36,543 bases of DNA from positions 1 to 36,543 of the forward strand of contig USEY01000039.1 of the NCBI GenBank assembly GCA_900553815.1. Direction: 5' to 3'. The position numbers and the translations under genes are program-made. The stretch comes from an uncultured Bacteroides sp. Its GTDB lineage: Bacteria; Bacteroidota; Bacteroidia; Bacteroidales; Bacteroidaceae. The notes below the pieces were generated by a model, which worked only from the letters and a program-made list of their open reading frames with translations, did no database searches and was not told where the DNA came from. Below, in pieces: positions 1-7,199 of this stretch; positions within the stretch are counted from its first letter, which is position 1; every line of letters starts with the position of its first letter.

Positions 1-55
1 TCTAACTCCTGCAAGTTTGGCTTCGCCGATTTTCAATTCGGTAAAACCGAAACTT
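1..55 (-). repeat. Truncated third copy of a MITE-like palindromic element
   Basis: This is the terminal part of the element seen in full at 860-1071 and 22413-22626, cut off by the window edge. Read on the minus strand it starts with the terminal motif AAGTTTCGG (complement near 47-55), then a longer stem-loop than in the other copies, then the conserved block CTTGCAGGAGTTAGA. It points in the opposite direction to the copy at 860-1071, so the two copies flank the nitroreductase gene as an inverted pair. Confidence 0.7.
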
Positions 56-189
56 CTATTATTTTACTACCGCAGGAACTCAGACCAAACAACAAACAAG
101 AGGATGAACCTAAAAGCAGATACCGCTTCTGTACAGATTGCGATACCGGCATGTTGGGTTCCCCTCTTACTGTATATACGCAGGTCTAC

Positions 190-831
190 TCAGCGCACCG
201 CAGAATCGCCTCCATTCCATTTCTCATAATGGATATTTGCAGGCTTCCATTTATCTTTAGGCTTAGGATTCTCGGCCGGATAACCTACCGGAACGACATT
301 GAGGGGTACTATATTTTCGGGCAGACCGAGCAGGTCTTTCAGATAGGCAACCCGTTCCTGCATGGGGTAAATGCCACACCACACAGCTCCCAGTCCCAAG
401 GCATGAGCCGCAAGCAGCAGGTTCTCGGTAGCTGCCGAGGTATCTTCTACCCAATAATCGCGCCCGTCTGCGGGATAAGTATTGTCCATATCGCCACATA
501 CCACAATGGCCAATGGTGCATGCTCGGCCATCTTCATGGTATTGAAATGCCCGGAAACGGCTTTCAATGTCTGCTTGTCCTTTATCACCACGAATTTCCA
601 GGGCTGCCGATTGCCCGCCGTAGGCGCAGCCATGGCGGCACGCAACAGTTGTTCTACCTTCTCATCTTCCACCGGCCGGTCCTGATAGGCACGAATGCTG
701 GTGCGGGTCATCAAGTTTTCCATCACGGCCGATGCAGCAGAAGAAGTGCTTTTACTGAAAAAGAACAGTCTGGCAACAAGTGCCACCACCGCCAAGGCCA
801 AAATTACAATTAACACAGTTGATGTTTTCAT
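190..831 (-). CDS. Membrane-anchored nitroreductase family protein
   Basis: A 213-residue protein of the FMN-dependent nitroreductase fold (NfsB/FRase I-like). The first 26 residues form one strongly hydrophobic helix, followed by a short linker and a complete nitroreductase domain. Family signatures are RTSIRAYQDRPVE near the start of the domain, the FMN-phosphate region APTAGNRQPWKFVVI, and the GLGAVWCGIYP segment towards the C-terminus. Members of this family reduce nitro compounds, quinones or flavins with NAD(P)H; the substrate cannot be read from the sequence. I chose the ATG at 831 over an upstream in-frame TTG at 843. The hydrophobic N-terminus suggests tethering to the inner membrane with the domain outside the cytoplasm, which is unusual for this family. 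The gene stands alone, with a mobile-element-like repeat directly upstream and another beyond its 3' end. Confidence 0.88.
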   Translation of the reverse strand: MKTSTVLIVILALAVVALVARLFFFSKSTSSAASAVMENLMTRTSIRAYQDRPVEDEKVEQLLRAAMAAPTAGNRQPWKFVVIKDKQTLKAVSGHFNTMKMAEHAPLAIVVCGDMDNTYPADGRDYWVEDTSAATENLLLAAHALGLGAVWCGIYPMQERVAYLKDLLGLPENIVPLNVVPVGYPAENPKPKDKWKPANIHYEKWNGGDSAVR

Positions 832-859
832 CTTATTCTTCAATTAAATACATATTACT

Positions 860-1071
860 CAAGTTTCGCAAGTGCGAAACTTGCAGGAGTTAAAGAAGTT
901 AAAGGAAGTTATCGCCCACCAAGGTGGGCTTAGGAGTTAAAAGTCAATAGACTTGTTACTGCCAGTTTCCTCTTTTGCAAGACTATCGGCTCTAACTTCT
1001 AACAGAGCAAAGCGGAGTGATAACTTCTATAACTTCTTAACTTCCAAGGAAATATTACATGCGAAACTTAA
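860..1071 (+). repeat. MITE-like palindromic element, full copy A
   Basis: About 212 bp. The ends are inverted repeats (CAAGTTTCGC at the left, GCGAAACTTA at the right). The 10-bp direct repeat ACATATTACT flanks it at 850-859 and 1072-1081, as expected of a target-site duplication. Inside, three GAAGTTA-type heptamers (about 886-912) face three TAACTTC heptamers (about 1019-1045), so most of the element can fold back on itself; small hairpins lie within. It aligns almost end to end with the reverse complement of 22413-22626. No ORF of its own is evident. It lies just upstream of the nitroreductase start and so occupies that gene's promoter or leader. Confidence 0.8.
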
Positions 1072-1226
1072 ACATATTACTAAAAGGAGGAGTCTTCCCT
1101 ACTCTTTGAGATACAAAATTAAGAGATTAGCCACTTTTATGCAAGCCTTACCTGTTTGCAAGCAGCGGGGCATTAAATTATCCTTCTATGCAACGTCCGG
1201 CATCCGAGCGAAAAAGCTCATGCAAA

Positions 1227-1258
1227 ATTGACATAATGAAACAGATAAACTATATTTG
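1227..1258 (+). promoter_or_regulatory. Bacteroidetes-type promoter for the 393-aa membrane protein
   Basis: A perfect -7 element TATATTTG lies at 1251-1258, with a weak -33 match (ATTG) ending at 1230, 20 bp upstream. The start codon follows at 1312. Confidence 0.6.
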
Positions 1259-1311
1259 TCCGAACAAAGCCAACAGTCATAATACTCGTTACCATCCAAA
1301 AGCAAAACCCG

Positions 1312-2493
1312 ATGAAAAACAGCATCAACTACAGCAGTACATCTTCTGCCCTACGATGGCCATTAGTTCTCCTGATATTCCTCATAGGCCGTTGCCTGTT
1401 CGCTACACCGGCAGCGGCACAAGGCAGCCTGAGCCAAACAATCGGGAATGAAGCAATCAATGCGAACGACATGCACGCTCCCCAATTCATCACCCGCCTC
1501 TTTCCCCGTCAGGCAAGCAATGACACCGTGGTCTGTACGCTCTCAGCCTGCTTGCCCCAGAAAAATGATGACCCGGTACGGATCATACTCACATGCAGCC
1601 GGCAGCCCGACCTCACCCCACCTACCATTAGCATTGACGGATGGAAACTGGAGAAGCAAAGCGAAAGTTCCGCTTATCAGATGAAAGACGGTGTGGAGTC
1701 GCACGAATATGTGTATCAATACAAGTTCTTTCCCGAAAACAACAGCGTCTTTACCTGTCAGGTAGAAGGGCTGGCATTCGATGGCATCGACTATGACAAC
1801 TCTCTCAGGTTCTCAGCCAGAAAATCCGGCATCTATCAAAAAGGCTTTGCCTCCCAGTGGCCTTTCTTCCTGCTGCTCATAGGCTGCTACCTGATTGGCC
1901 GAATGCTGTTCCGACTGCGTTTCCGCCGCGAAGGAGAGGTAGACTTTGCCCCGTTTATCCTACGCAATAAAAGATTGCCGCTCAGCACCGATTGGGCCAC
2001 GACACACTACGGCTTTCCAGCCATGATGTTCTACCTCTCTGCCTGCATGTTCTGCTTAATCATCCAGCAACACGTTATCGAGGGTTATAGAAGCGGATTG
2101 GACTTTTTCCTTTGGTGCTTCTTCATTACATTACTGTTAGGCCTCATCACCTGGCATCTGCAAACCCGCAAACTTTGTTTTCAGGAAATACGGACCACAC
2201 TCGGCAAGAAAGACATCTTCGACGCCATTGCTGCTGCCGGAACAAAATACAAATGGAGCCTTGACCATGCCGGCGATGACTGCATCGTGTGCCACACCAA
2301 CCCGTCCTTTGGAAGCCTGACGTGGGGTGAACAGATATTCATTGTCTTTGACCAAGGCAGTGTATGGGTCAACAGCGTGAACGACCTGGACAAGCGCAGC
2401 ACTCTGGCTTCCTTTGGCTACACCAAGCGCAACATCCGTCGCGTAGCAGCAGCCATCTTGAATAAAGAAAAAGAAGATAAAAGCAAGAAATAA
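1312..2493 (+). CDS. Hypothetical membrane protein with signal sequence and three TM helices
   Basis: A 393-residue protein I do not recognise. Visible layout: a hydrophobic signal or anchor at residues 16-36 ending in an ATPAAAQG-like cleavage region; an extracytoplasmic segment of roughly 145 residues, beta-rich by eye and with four scattered cysteines; a TM helix at about 183-200; an RLRFRREGE basic patch; two more TM helices at about 234-252 and 264-282; and a soluble C-terminal domain of about 110 residues rich in Trp and Phe. It ends in a lysine-rich tail. It has its own promoter upstream and no co-directional partner within 100 bp. The extracytoplasmic half loosely recalls oxygen-tolerance BatD-type proteins, but I do not claim that identity. 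Confidence 0.75.
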   Translation: MKNSINYSSTSSALRWPLVLLIFLIGRCLFATPAAAQGSLSQTIGNEAINANDMHAPQFITRLFPRQASNDTVVCTLSACLPQKNDDPVRIILTCSRQPDLTPPTISIDGWKLEKQSESSAYQMKDGVESHEYVYQYKFFPENNSVFTCQVEGLAFDGIDYDNSLRFSARKSGIYQKGFASQWPFFLLLIGCYLIGRMLFRLRFRREGEVDFAPFILRNKRLPLSTDWATTHYGFPAMMFYLSACMFCLIIQQHVIEGYRSGLDFFLWCFFITLLLGLITWHLQTRKLCFQEIRTTLGKKDIFDAIAAAGTKYKWSLDHAGDDCIVCHTNPSFGSLTWGEQIFIVFDQGSVWVNSVNDLDKRSTLASFGYTKRNIRRVAAAILNKEKEDKSKK

Positions 2494-2494
2494 T

Positions 2495-2502
2495 TAACTT
2501 TG
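2495..2502 (+). promoter_or_regulatory. -7 promoter element upstream of GNAT gene
   Basis: TAACTTTG matches TAnnTTTG exactly, just after the preceding stop codon and about 100 bp before the GNAT start. No convincing -33 element is visible. Confidence 0.45.
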
Positions 2503-2598
2503 CAAACAGACAATAGCCGGTCAAGTTTCACTGGCAGCCCATAAAGCAGCTTCTGAATCGTACACGAACGATAATTCCATAACATAACCCAGAAAAAC

Positions 2599-3099
2599 AT
2601 GATGGACCATAATAACCAACTAACAGCATCCTCTTTCATCTTCCGTTCCGTCACCGAGGTCGATATTCCCGAACTGAAGGAACTCTTCCGCAATACCGTC
2701 CTAACCATAAACCGACGCGACTATACGGCTGAGGAAGTGGCCGACTGGGCTTCGTGCGCAGAAAAGCCCGGACATTGGGAAAAGCTGCTGGCAACCTTGC
2801 ACTTCATAGCTGCCACCGATGCCGAAGGACGCATTGTCGGCTTCACTTCCATCCGCAGTGACGGCTATCTGCACTCCATGTTTATCCATAAAGACTGCCA
2901 AGGCCAGGGTTTGGCCACTGCCCTGCTGCGACGGATTGAGAGCTATGCACAGGAACACGGCATACACGAAATCACCTCCGAAGTAAGCATCACGGCGCGC
3001 CGCTTCTTTGAACGGCGGGGCTACATCGTAGAACAGGAACAACGCGCACAGGCCAACCGTCTGCAACTGACCAATTATATAATGAAGAAACTCATATAA
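2599..3099 (+). CDS. GNAT family N-acetyltransferase
   Basis: A 166-residue protein spanning a single GNAT domain. The acetyl-CoA pyrophosphate-binding motif A is visible as HKDCQGQGLATALLRRIE after the strand SMFIH, and the late motif RRFFERRGYIVEQE is typical of motif B. Family members transfer acetyl from acetyl-CoA to an amine on a small molecule or protein; the acceptor is not predictable. The ending with asparagine- and glutamine-rich strands (QANRLQLTNYIMKK) resembles small GNATs of the PhnO/YafP type. The gene begins a tight plus-strand group: the next gene starts 5 bp after its stop. The start at 2599 is followed by a second Met, so the exact start may be 3 bp later. Confidence 0.9.
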   Translation: MMDHNNQLTASSFIFRSVTEVDIPELKELFRNTVLTINRRDYTAEEVADWASCAEKPGHWEKLLATLHFIAATDAEGRIVGFTSIRSDGYLHSMFIHKDCQGQGLATALLRRIESYAQEHGIHEITSEVSITARRFFERRGYIVEQEQRAQANRLQLTNYIMKKLI

Positions 3100-3104
3100 A
3101 GAAT

Positions 3105-3683
3105 ATGAATATATTGATTCTGAACGCCAGCCCGCGCAGCAATGGAAGCATCTGGACCATGCTCAACGCAATAGAGAAAGAAGCAGTGCAACAAGGCGCC
3201 CACGTAGACACGATACGCGTGACCGACCTGCAGGTAAAAGCCTGCACGGGATGCATGGCCTGCCGCACCCGAAGGGACTGTGTCCTACCGCTTGATGACG
3301 CCCAACGGATAGCTGAAATAATCAAAGCTTGCGATGCACTGATTATCGGTGCTCCCTGCTACTGGGGAAATATGCCCGGACAGCTCAAGGTACTTTTCGA
3401 CCGCATGGTCTATGCCCTGATAGAAGATAATCCGCATGGCTTTCCTAAACCATTGCACAAGGGGAAGCAGGCTATACTGGTAAGCACATGCACAACGCCC
3501 TACCCTTTCAATATATTGTTCAACCAGTCAAGAGGTACCATAAAGGCATTGAAGGCAGTCCTGAAATGGAGCGGTTTCCGAGTAAAGGCTGTTATAGAGA
3601 GGGGAAGTATCAAAGAAAAGCCTGTAGACTCTAAAGACCTGACCCGTTGCCGGAAGGCAGTACAAAAAATCTTGCAGAAATAA
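3105..3683 (+). CDS. Flavodoxin-fold NAD(P)H-dependent reductase, iron-sulfur flavoprotein-like
   Basis: A 192-residue flavodoxin-like protein of the NADPH-dependent FMN reductase superfamily. The FMN phosphate loop is NASPRSNGS (residues 7-15), and the later loop GAPCYWGNMPGQLKVLFDR (about 82-100) contacts the isoalloxazine ring in relatives. Cysteines 47, 50, 53 and 59 form a compact CxxCxxC-x5-C motif, as in iron-sulfur flavoproteins that bind a [4Fe-4S] cluster beside FMN, so electron transfer from a ferredoxin-like donor is likely. The gene lies 5 bp after a GNAT gene, and its stop codon overlaps the ATG of a second GNAT gene (TAATG), implying translational coupling. The physiological substrate is unknown. 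Confidence 0.85.
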   Translation: MNILILNASPRSNGSIWTMLNAIEKEAVQQGAHVDTIRVTDLQVKACTGCMACRTRRDCVLPLDDAQRIAEIIKACDALIIGAPCYWGNMPGQLKVLFDRMVYALIEDNPHGFPKPLHKGKQAILVSTCTTPYPFNILFNQSRGTIKALKAVLKWSGFRVKAVIERGSIKEKPVDSKDLTRCRKAVQKILQK

Positions 3684-4237
3684 TGCCATCACTTATGAAG
3701 ATACAGAAGAATTCTTTCCAACTCCGTACCTGGCAGATGTCAGATGTACAATCGCTGGCTCTACACCTGAATAACAAAAAGATATGGGACAACTGCCGCG
3801 ACCGGCTACCGTTTCCATATACAGAGGAAGATGCCCGCTCTTTTATCGGCTATGCAACAAGTCGTGAAGAACCCGGCGAATACTGTATTGATATAAACGG
3901 TGAAGCCGTGGGTAATATCAGTTTCATAAGAGGAACGGACGTGGAACGCTTCAATGCCGAAGTGGGTTACTGGCTGGCTGAACCGTTCTGGAACCAAGGC
4001 ATTGCAAGCCAAGCTCTGCGGGAGGCCTTAAGTCACTATTGGGCAGCGACAGACGTCATCCGCATCTTTGCCAACGTATTTGAAAACAACAGGGCCTCCA
4101 TGCGGGTACTCGAAAAGGCGGGATTCAGACAGGTTGGTGTCTTTCGCAAGGCCTGCTTCAAGAACCATCACTTCATAGATGCACACTATTTTGAACTGCT
4201 GAAAGAAGAGTTTGTAAAGGCAGCAACGAAAAATTAA
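3683..4237 (+). CDS. GNAT family N-acetyltransferase, RimJ/RimL type
   Basis: A 184-residue protein of the RimJ/RimL-like GNAT group (Acetyltransf_3 type). Typical landmarks are the N-terminal FQLRTWQMSDVQSLALHLNN, the motif A region GYWLAEPFWNQGIASQALREAL, and the C-terminal NNRASMRVLEKAGFRQVGVFRKA, which is diagnostic of the group. Relatives acetylate ribosomal protein N-termini, other protein or amino-sugar amines, or drugs; here the acceptor is unknown. I place the start at the ATG overlapping the previous stop codon; an upstream in-frame TTG at 3647 would extend into the preceding gene, and an ATG four codons later is also possible. It probably forms an operon with the two genes before it. 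Confidence 0.9.
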   Translation: MPSLMKIQKNSFQLRTWQMSDVQSLALHLNNKKIWDNCRDRLPFPYTEEDARSFIGYATSREEPGEYCIDINGEAVGNISFIRGTDVERFNAEVGYWLAEPFWNQGIASQALREALSHYWAATDVIRIFANVFENNRASMRVLEKAGFRQVGVFRKACFKNHHFIDAHYFELLKEEFVKAATKN

Positions 4238-4248
4238 AATAAAATCCT

Positions 4249-4256
4249 TACTTTTG
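4249..4256 (+). promoter_or_regulatory. -7 promoter element for the ATPase/HNH operon
   Basis: TACTTTTG matches TAnnTTTG and lies 50 bp before the ATPase start codon, directly after the stop of the previous gene. The A-rich region upstream has no clear TTTG at -33. It suggests that the ATPase/HNH pair is transcribed independently of the GNAT group. Confidence 0.5.
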
Positions 4257-4306
4257 TATTCAAAGCAGAGCAGGAATGGCTCTTAAAACAATAAAGTCAT
4301 TACTTC

Positions 4307-5626
4307 ATGAACGAAATCAATCTACAAAACTTCAGGTGTTATTCCGACCTGACCATTACCTTCAAGAGTGGCATCAATCTACTGATTGGTGACAATGCAA
4401 CAGGAAAAACATCTGTTCTCCTCGCATGCAAGTATGTATTGAGCGCATTCTTTAGTGGATTCAGCGATGAAAACACCAAATGGATAAGTCCCCACAACGA
4501 CGATTTTCGGATAAGGAGCTCGCAAGGAATACTGCTACCTGAACTTCCTATCTATATCCAGTTCCAGACCTCGGACATAATTGAATATCCAGACATACTT
4601 CAACAAACCAGTTTGTTTGATCCCTCTACTTCATACACCCTCACCAAAAACAGCAAGAAAAACAGCCGTGCCCTTACCACCGGCATCCGCGAATATAAGA
4701 ACTATGCCGCTTGGCTGATGGCAGGGTGCTTCACTGAATCGGGACAGCAAATGGCTTTACCCTTATTTGCATCTTTTTCTACCGAGGACATTCATGCAAA
4801 CCGTAAGATAGACGCTTCCCGTTTCAAAATCTATAACCATAAAGCCTCATTCGGCTATTATGAATGTCTGGAAGGTAATGGTTTCTTTCCCTACTGGCTC
4901 AAACGTCTGCTTGTGTTGCAAGAAAGTCGTGAAAACCATCCTGAAATAATCATTGTCCGTACTGCTATCCGCAACGCATTGGGACCGGAAGGTTGCAACA
5001 TTATCAGTGACATGCAGGTACGCCCCAACCAACGAAAAGTCTATTACATCCTTCCCGACGGCCGCGAGACAGAAGCCAACTATTTGTCAGACGGTTATCG
5101 GAGACTGGTAAATATCGTCACCGACTTGGCTTTCCGCTGCGCACTTCTTAACCGTGGCATTTATGGAGAAAACGCCTGTGCCCTTACGCGAGGAACTGTA
5201 TTGATTGACGAAGCCGATCTTCACCTGCACCCTTCCCTACAGGCTGTAGTACTGAAAGGGCTGCGCCATGCTTTTCCGCGGTTACAATTCATCGTCAGTT
5301 CACACGCTCCAATGCTTATGTCCTGTGTAGAAACCAACGACGAAAACATCGTTTACAAACTAAACTATTCGTCGGCAGATGGTTATGGCATTATTCCGGT
5401 AAACACATACGGCATGGATCTTTCCACGCTGACAGACGTTATACTTGACCAAGTTCCCAGAGCTACAGCCGTTGACCAAAACTTATCTCACCTGTTCCGC
5501 CTGATTGATGAAGGTGATTATAAGGAAGCCGCCGAATTACTGCAACAACTGCGTGACTGCCATGGCGAAAACTTACCGGAACTGACCCAAGCCGAAGCTA
5601 TGTTGAACTGCGTGATTCCTGAATAG
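4307..5626 (+). CDS. ptuA: AAA/ABC-type ATPase, Septu PtuA-like defence protein
   Basis: A 439-residue ABC/RecF-like ATPase. Walker A is GDNATGKT (residues 28-35) after the N-terminal strand LQNFRCYSDLTITF. The signature-like LSDGY lies at 260-264, Walker B with the catalytic acid is TVLIDEADLHLHP (297-309), and a switch histidine follows in FIVSSHAP (about 328-335). The insertion between residues 50 and 250 is unlike RecF and varies in this group. The stop codon is 2 bp before an HNH nuclease gene. An ATPase of this kind with an adjacent small HNH protein is the Septu (PtuA/PtuB) arrangement, in which the ATPase regulates the nuclease during phage infection. I infer the Septu assignment from both genes together; an OLD-like or other AAA_21 ATPase in an unnamed two-gene system is the alternative. 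Confidence 0.75.
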   Translation: MNEINLQNFRCYSDLTITFKSGINLLIGDNATGKTSVLLACKYVLSAFFSGFSDENTKWISPHNDDFRIRSSQGILLPELPIYIQFQTSDIIEYPDILQQTSLFDPSTSYTLTKNSKKNSRALTTGIREYKNYAAWLMAGCFTESGQQMALPLFASFSTEDIHANRKIDASRFKIYNHKASFGYYECLEGNGFFPYWLKRLLVLQESRENHPEIIIVRTAIRNALGPEGCNIISDMQVRPNQRKVYYILPDGRETEANYLSDGYRRLVNIVTDLAFRCALLNRGIYGENACALTRGTVLIDEADLHLHPSLQAVVLKGLRHAFPRLQFIVSSHAPMLMSCVETNDENIVYKLNYSSADGYGIIPVNTYGMDLSTLTDVILDQVPRATAVDQNLSHLFRLIDEGDYKEAAELLQQLRDCHGENLPELTQAEAMLNCVIPE

Positions 5627-5628
5627 CC

Positions 5629-6258
5629 ATGAGAAAGATTGAAAAACAATCCGAACCGCGAGAATGGACAGCACACAGGCTGACACCGGGAGCTAAATAC
5701 GAAGCAAAACCAGAACTACGCGAAGCATTACTCAAGGAACAAGGATATCTTTGTGCCTACTGCATGCGCCGCATACCCATACGCGACACAAACAGCAATG
5801 AGACCACTCGCATTGACCACATATTAAGCCGCAGAAATCATCCCGAACTTCAGCTTAACTATTCCAACATGGTAGTCTGTTGTCCTGGCGCCATAACCTC
5901 CGACTTTCACTGCGATAAACAAAAAGGTGAAAACGACATCACTTTCAACCTCTTTGAAGACCATTTTTTTCATACACTTTCTTATTCGAGCAAAGACGGA
6001 AGGCTCAAATCATCGGACACAGAGAACGACCGACAGATAAACGAACTGCTCAATCTGAATCACGCACTCCTCAAAAGAAACAGATTGGAAACATTTCGTG
6101 GTGTCATTCGGATGATAAACAACATGGGATGGACTTCCTCAAATATTCGTCATCAGATTGATATCTGGAATCAGAAAGACCTGCAAGGGCGTTACAAGCC
6201 TTACAACAGCATCGTCCTTTGGTTCCTGAAAAAGAAAATGGAACAAGGTAAACAATAG
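5629..6258 (+). CDS. ptuB: HNH endonuclease, Septu PtuB-like (TIGR02646-type)
   Basis: A 209-residue protein with an HNH-type zinc nuclease core. The first cysteine pair is LCAYC (C42, C45). The putative catalytic His is in RIDHILSRR (H64), Asn80 is in NYSNMVVCC, and a second metal knuckle is C84/C85 with HCDKQKGEND (H94, C95). The N-terminus MRKIEKQSEPREW followed by a Lys/Glu-rich helix is characteristic of the TIGR02646 family, which includes PtuB effectors of Septu and of some retron defence systems. The gene starts 2 bp after the ATPase stop and is surely co-translated with it. No reverse transcriptase is present, so a retron is not supported. Predicted role: DNA or RNA cleavage upon infection, controlled by the ATPase. 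Confidence 0.78.
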   Translation: MRKIEKQSEPREWTAHRLTPGAKYEAKPELREALLKEQGYLCAYCMRRIPIRDTNSNETTRIDHILSRRNHPELQLNYSNMVVCCPGAITSDFHCDKQKGENDITFNLFEDHFFHTLSYSSKDGRLKSSDTENDRQINELLNLNHALLKRNRLETFRGVIRMINNMGWTSSNIRHQIDIWNQKDLQGRYKPYNSIVLWFLKKKMEQGKQ

Positions 6259-6275
6259 GATTTCCCAAATTCCTC

Positions 6276-7199
6276 ATGAACATCCAGCCCATCATTACCG
6301 ATAAGAAACGTTTCCTTCCCCTTCTTCTCCTGGCTGATGAGCAGGAGTCAATGATTGACCACTATCTGGAGCGTGGCGACTTATTCGTCATGTACGATAA
6401 AGGGGAAACAGAAGCTATTGCCGTAGCTGTCGTTACGCAGGAAGGGAACGGCATCGGCGAATTAAAGAACCTGGCTGTTGCTCCCGCCTGCCAGCGAAAG
6501 GGTTATGGCAGGCAAATGATAAACTTCATTTGCCAACGTTATGCCAACACATGCCATACGTTACTGGTCGGTACGGGCGATAGCAGGCAAACCATTTCTT
6601 TTTACGAAAGTTGTGGCTTCATCTACTCGCATACCCTCCCCGACTTCTTTACCCTCAACTATGACCATCCAATTGTGGAAGACGGAAAAGTGCTGACAGA
6701 CATGATTTATCTCCAAAGGAAGCTGATACAGCTTCACTGTACACCGTCCTCTGAACGGACATACGACCTGACACACACGTTAGTGGAATTATGGAATGCA
6801 TCCGTCCGGGCTACACACCACTTCCTGACCGAAGAGGATATTCTACGGCTTACCCCGTTTGTGTATGAAGCCATCCGAGGCATAACGACCCTGATTGTAT
6901 CCTATCAGGACAACCAACCGCTGGGTTTCATCGGCATCGAAGGAGAGAAAATCGAAATGCTGTTCGTTGCCCCCGCACAAATCGGAGAAGGAATCGGCAA
7001 GCAGCTGATACGCAAAGCCATCGAAAACTATCATATCCGCTATGTAGACGTAAACGAACAAAATCCGCAGGCAGCAGGTTTCTACCGACACCTTGGATTT
7101 CAAGTCTTCGAACGGACAGAGACCGACGAACAAGGTAATCCGTTTCCGATATTGAAGATGGAGCTGAAGAAGGACAAACAAATAAATAACCCAGAATGA
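6276..7199 (+). CDS. Tandem GNAT acetyltransferase fusion
   Basis: A 307-residue protein made of two complete GNAT domains. The first (residues 1 to about 150) has the acetyl-CoA motif LAVAPACQRKGYGRQMINFI and motif B SRQTISFYESCGF. The second (about 155-307) has LFVAPAQIGEGIGKQLIRKAI and the ending NPQAAGFYRHLGFQVFERTETDEQGNPFP, typical of YjaB-like acetyltransferases. Such fusions can arise from two adjacent genes; no frameshift or stop separates them here. The gene starts 17 bp after the HNH nuclease and ends in a 4-bp ATGA overlap with the next gene, so it probably belongs to the same transcript as the ATPase/HNH pair. The substrates are unknown. Confidence 0.88.
   Translation: MNIQPIITDKKRFLPLLLLADEQESMIDHYLERGDLFVMYDKGETEAIAVAVVTQEGNGIGELKNLAVAPACQRKGYGRQMINFICQRYANTCHTLLVGTGDSRQTISFYESCGFIYSHTLPDFFTLNYDHPIVEDGKVLTDMIYLQRKLIQLHCTPSSERTYDLTHTLVELWNASVRATHHFLTEEDILRLTPFVYEAIRGITTLIVSYQDNQPLGFIGIEGEKIEMLFVAPAQIGEGIGKQLIRKAIENYHIRYVDVNEQNPQAAGFYRHLGFQVFERTETDEQGNPFPILKMELKKDKQINNPE

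Noticed and set aside
832..843. TTG start for the nitroreductase four codons upstream of the ATG
   Set aside because: The ATG at 831 gives the same hydrophobic anchor, and there is no ribosome-binding sequence favouring TTG.
3647..3682. Upstream TTG start for the RimJ/RimL-like GNAT
   Set aside because: It would overlap the flavoprotein gene by 37 bp; the ATG overlapping the stop codon is a better start and fits the family N-terminus.
4307..6258. Retron with ATPase and HNH effectors (Ec78-like)
   Set aside because: No reverse transcriptase gene or msr/msd-like region is adjacent; only the ATPase/HNH part is present.
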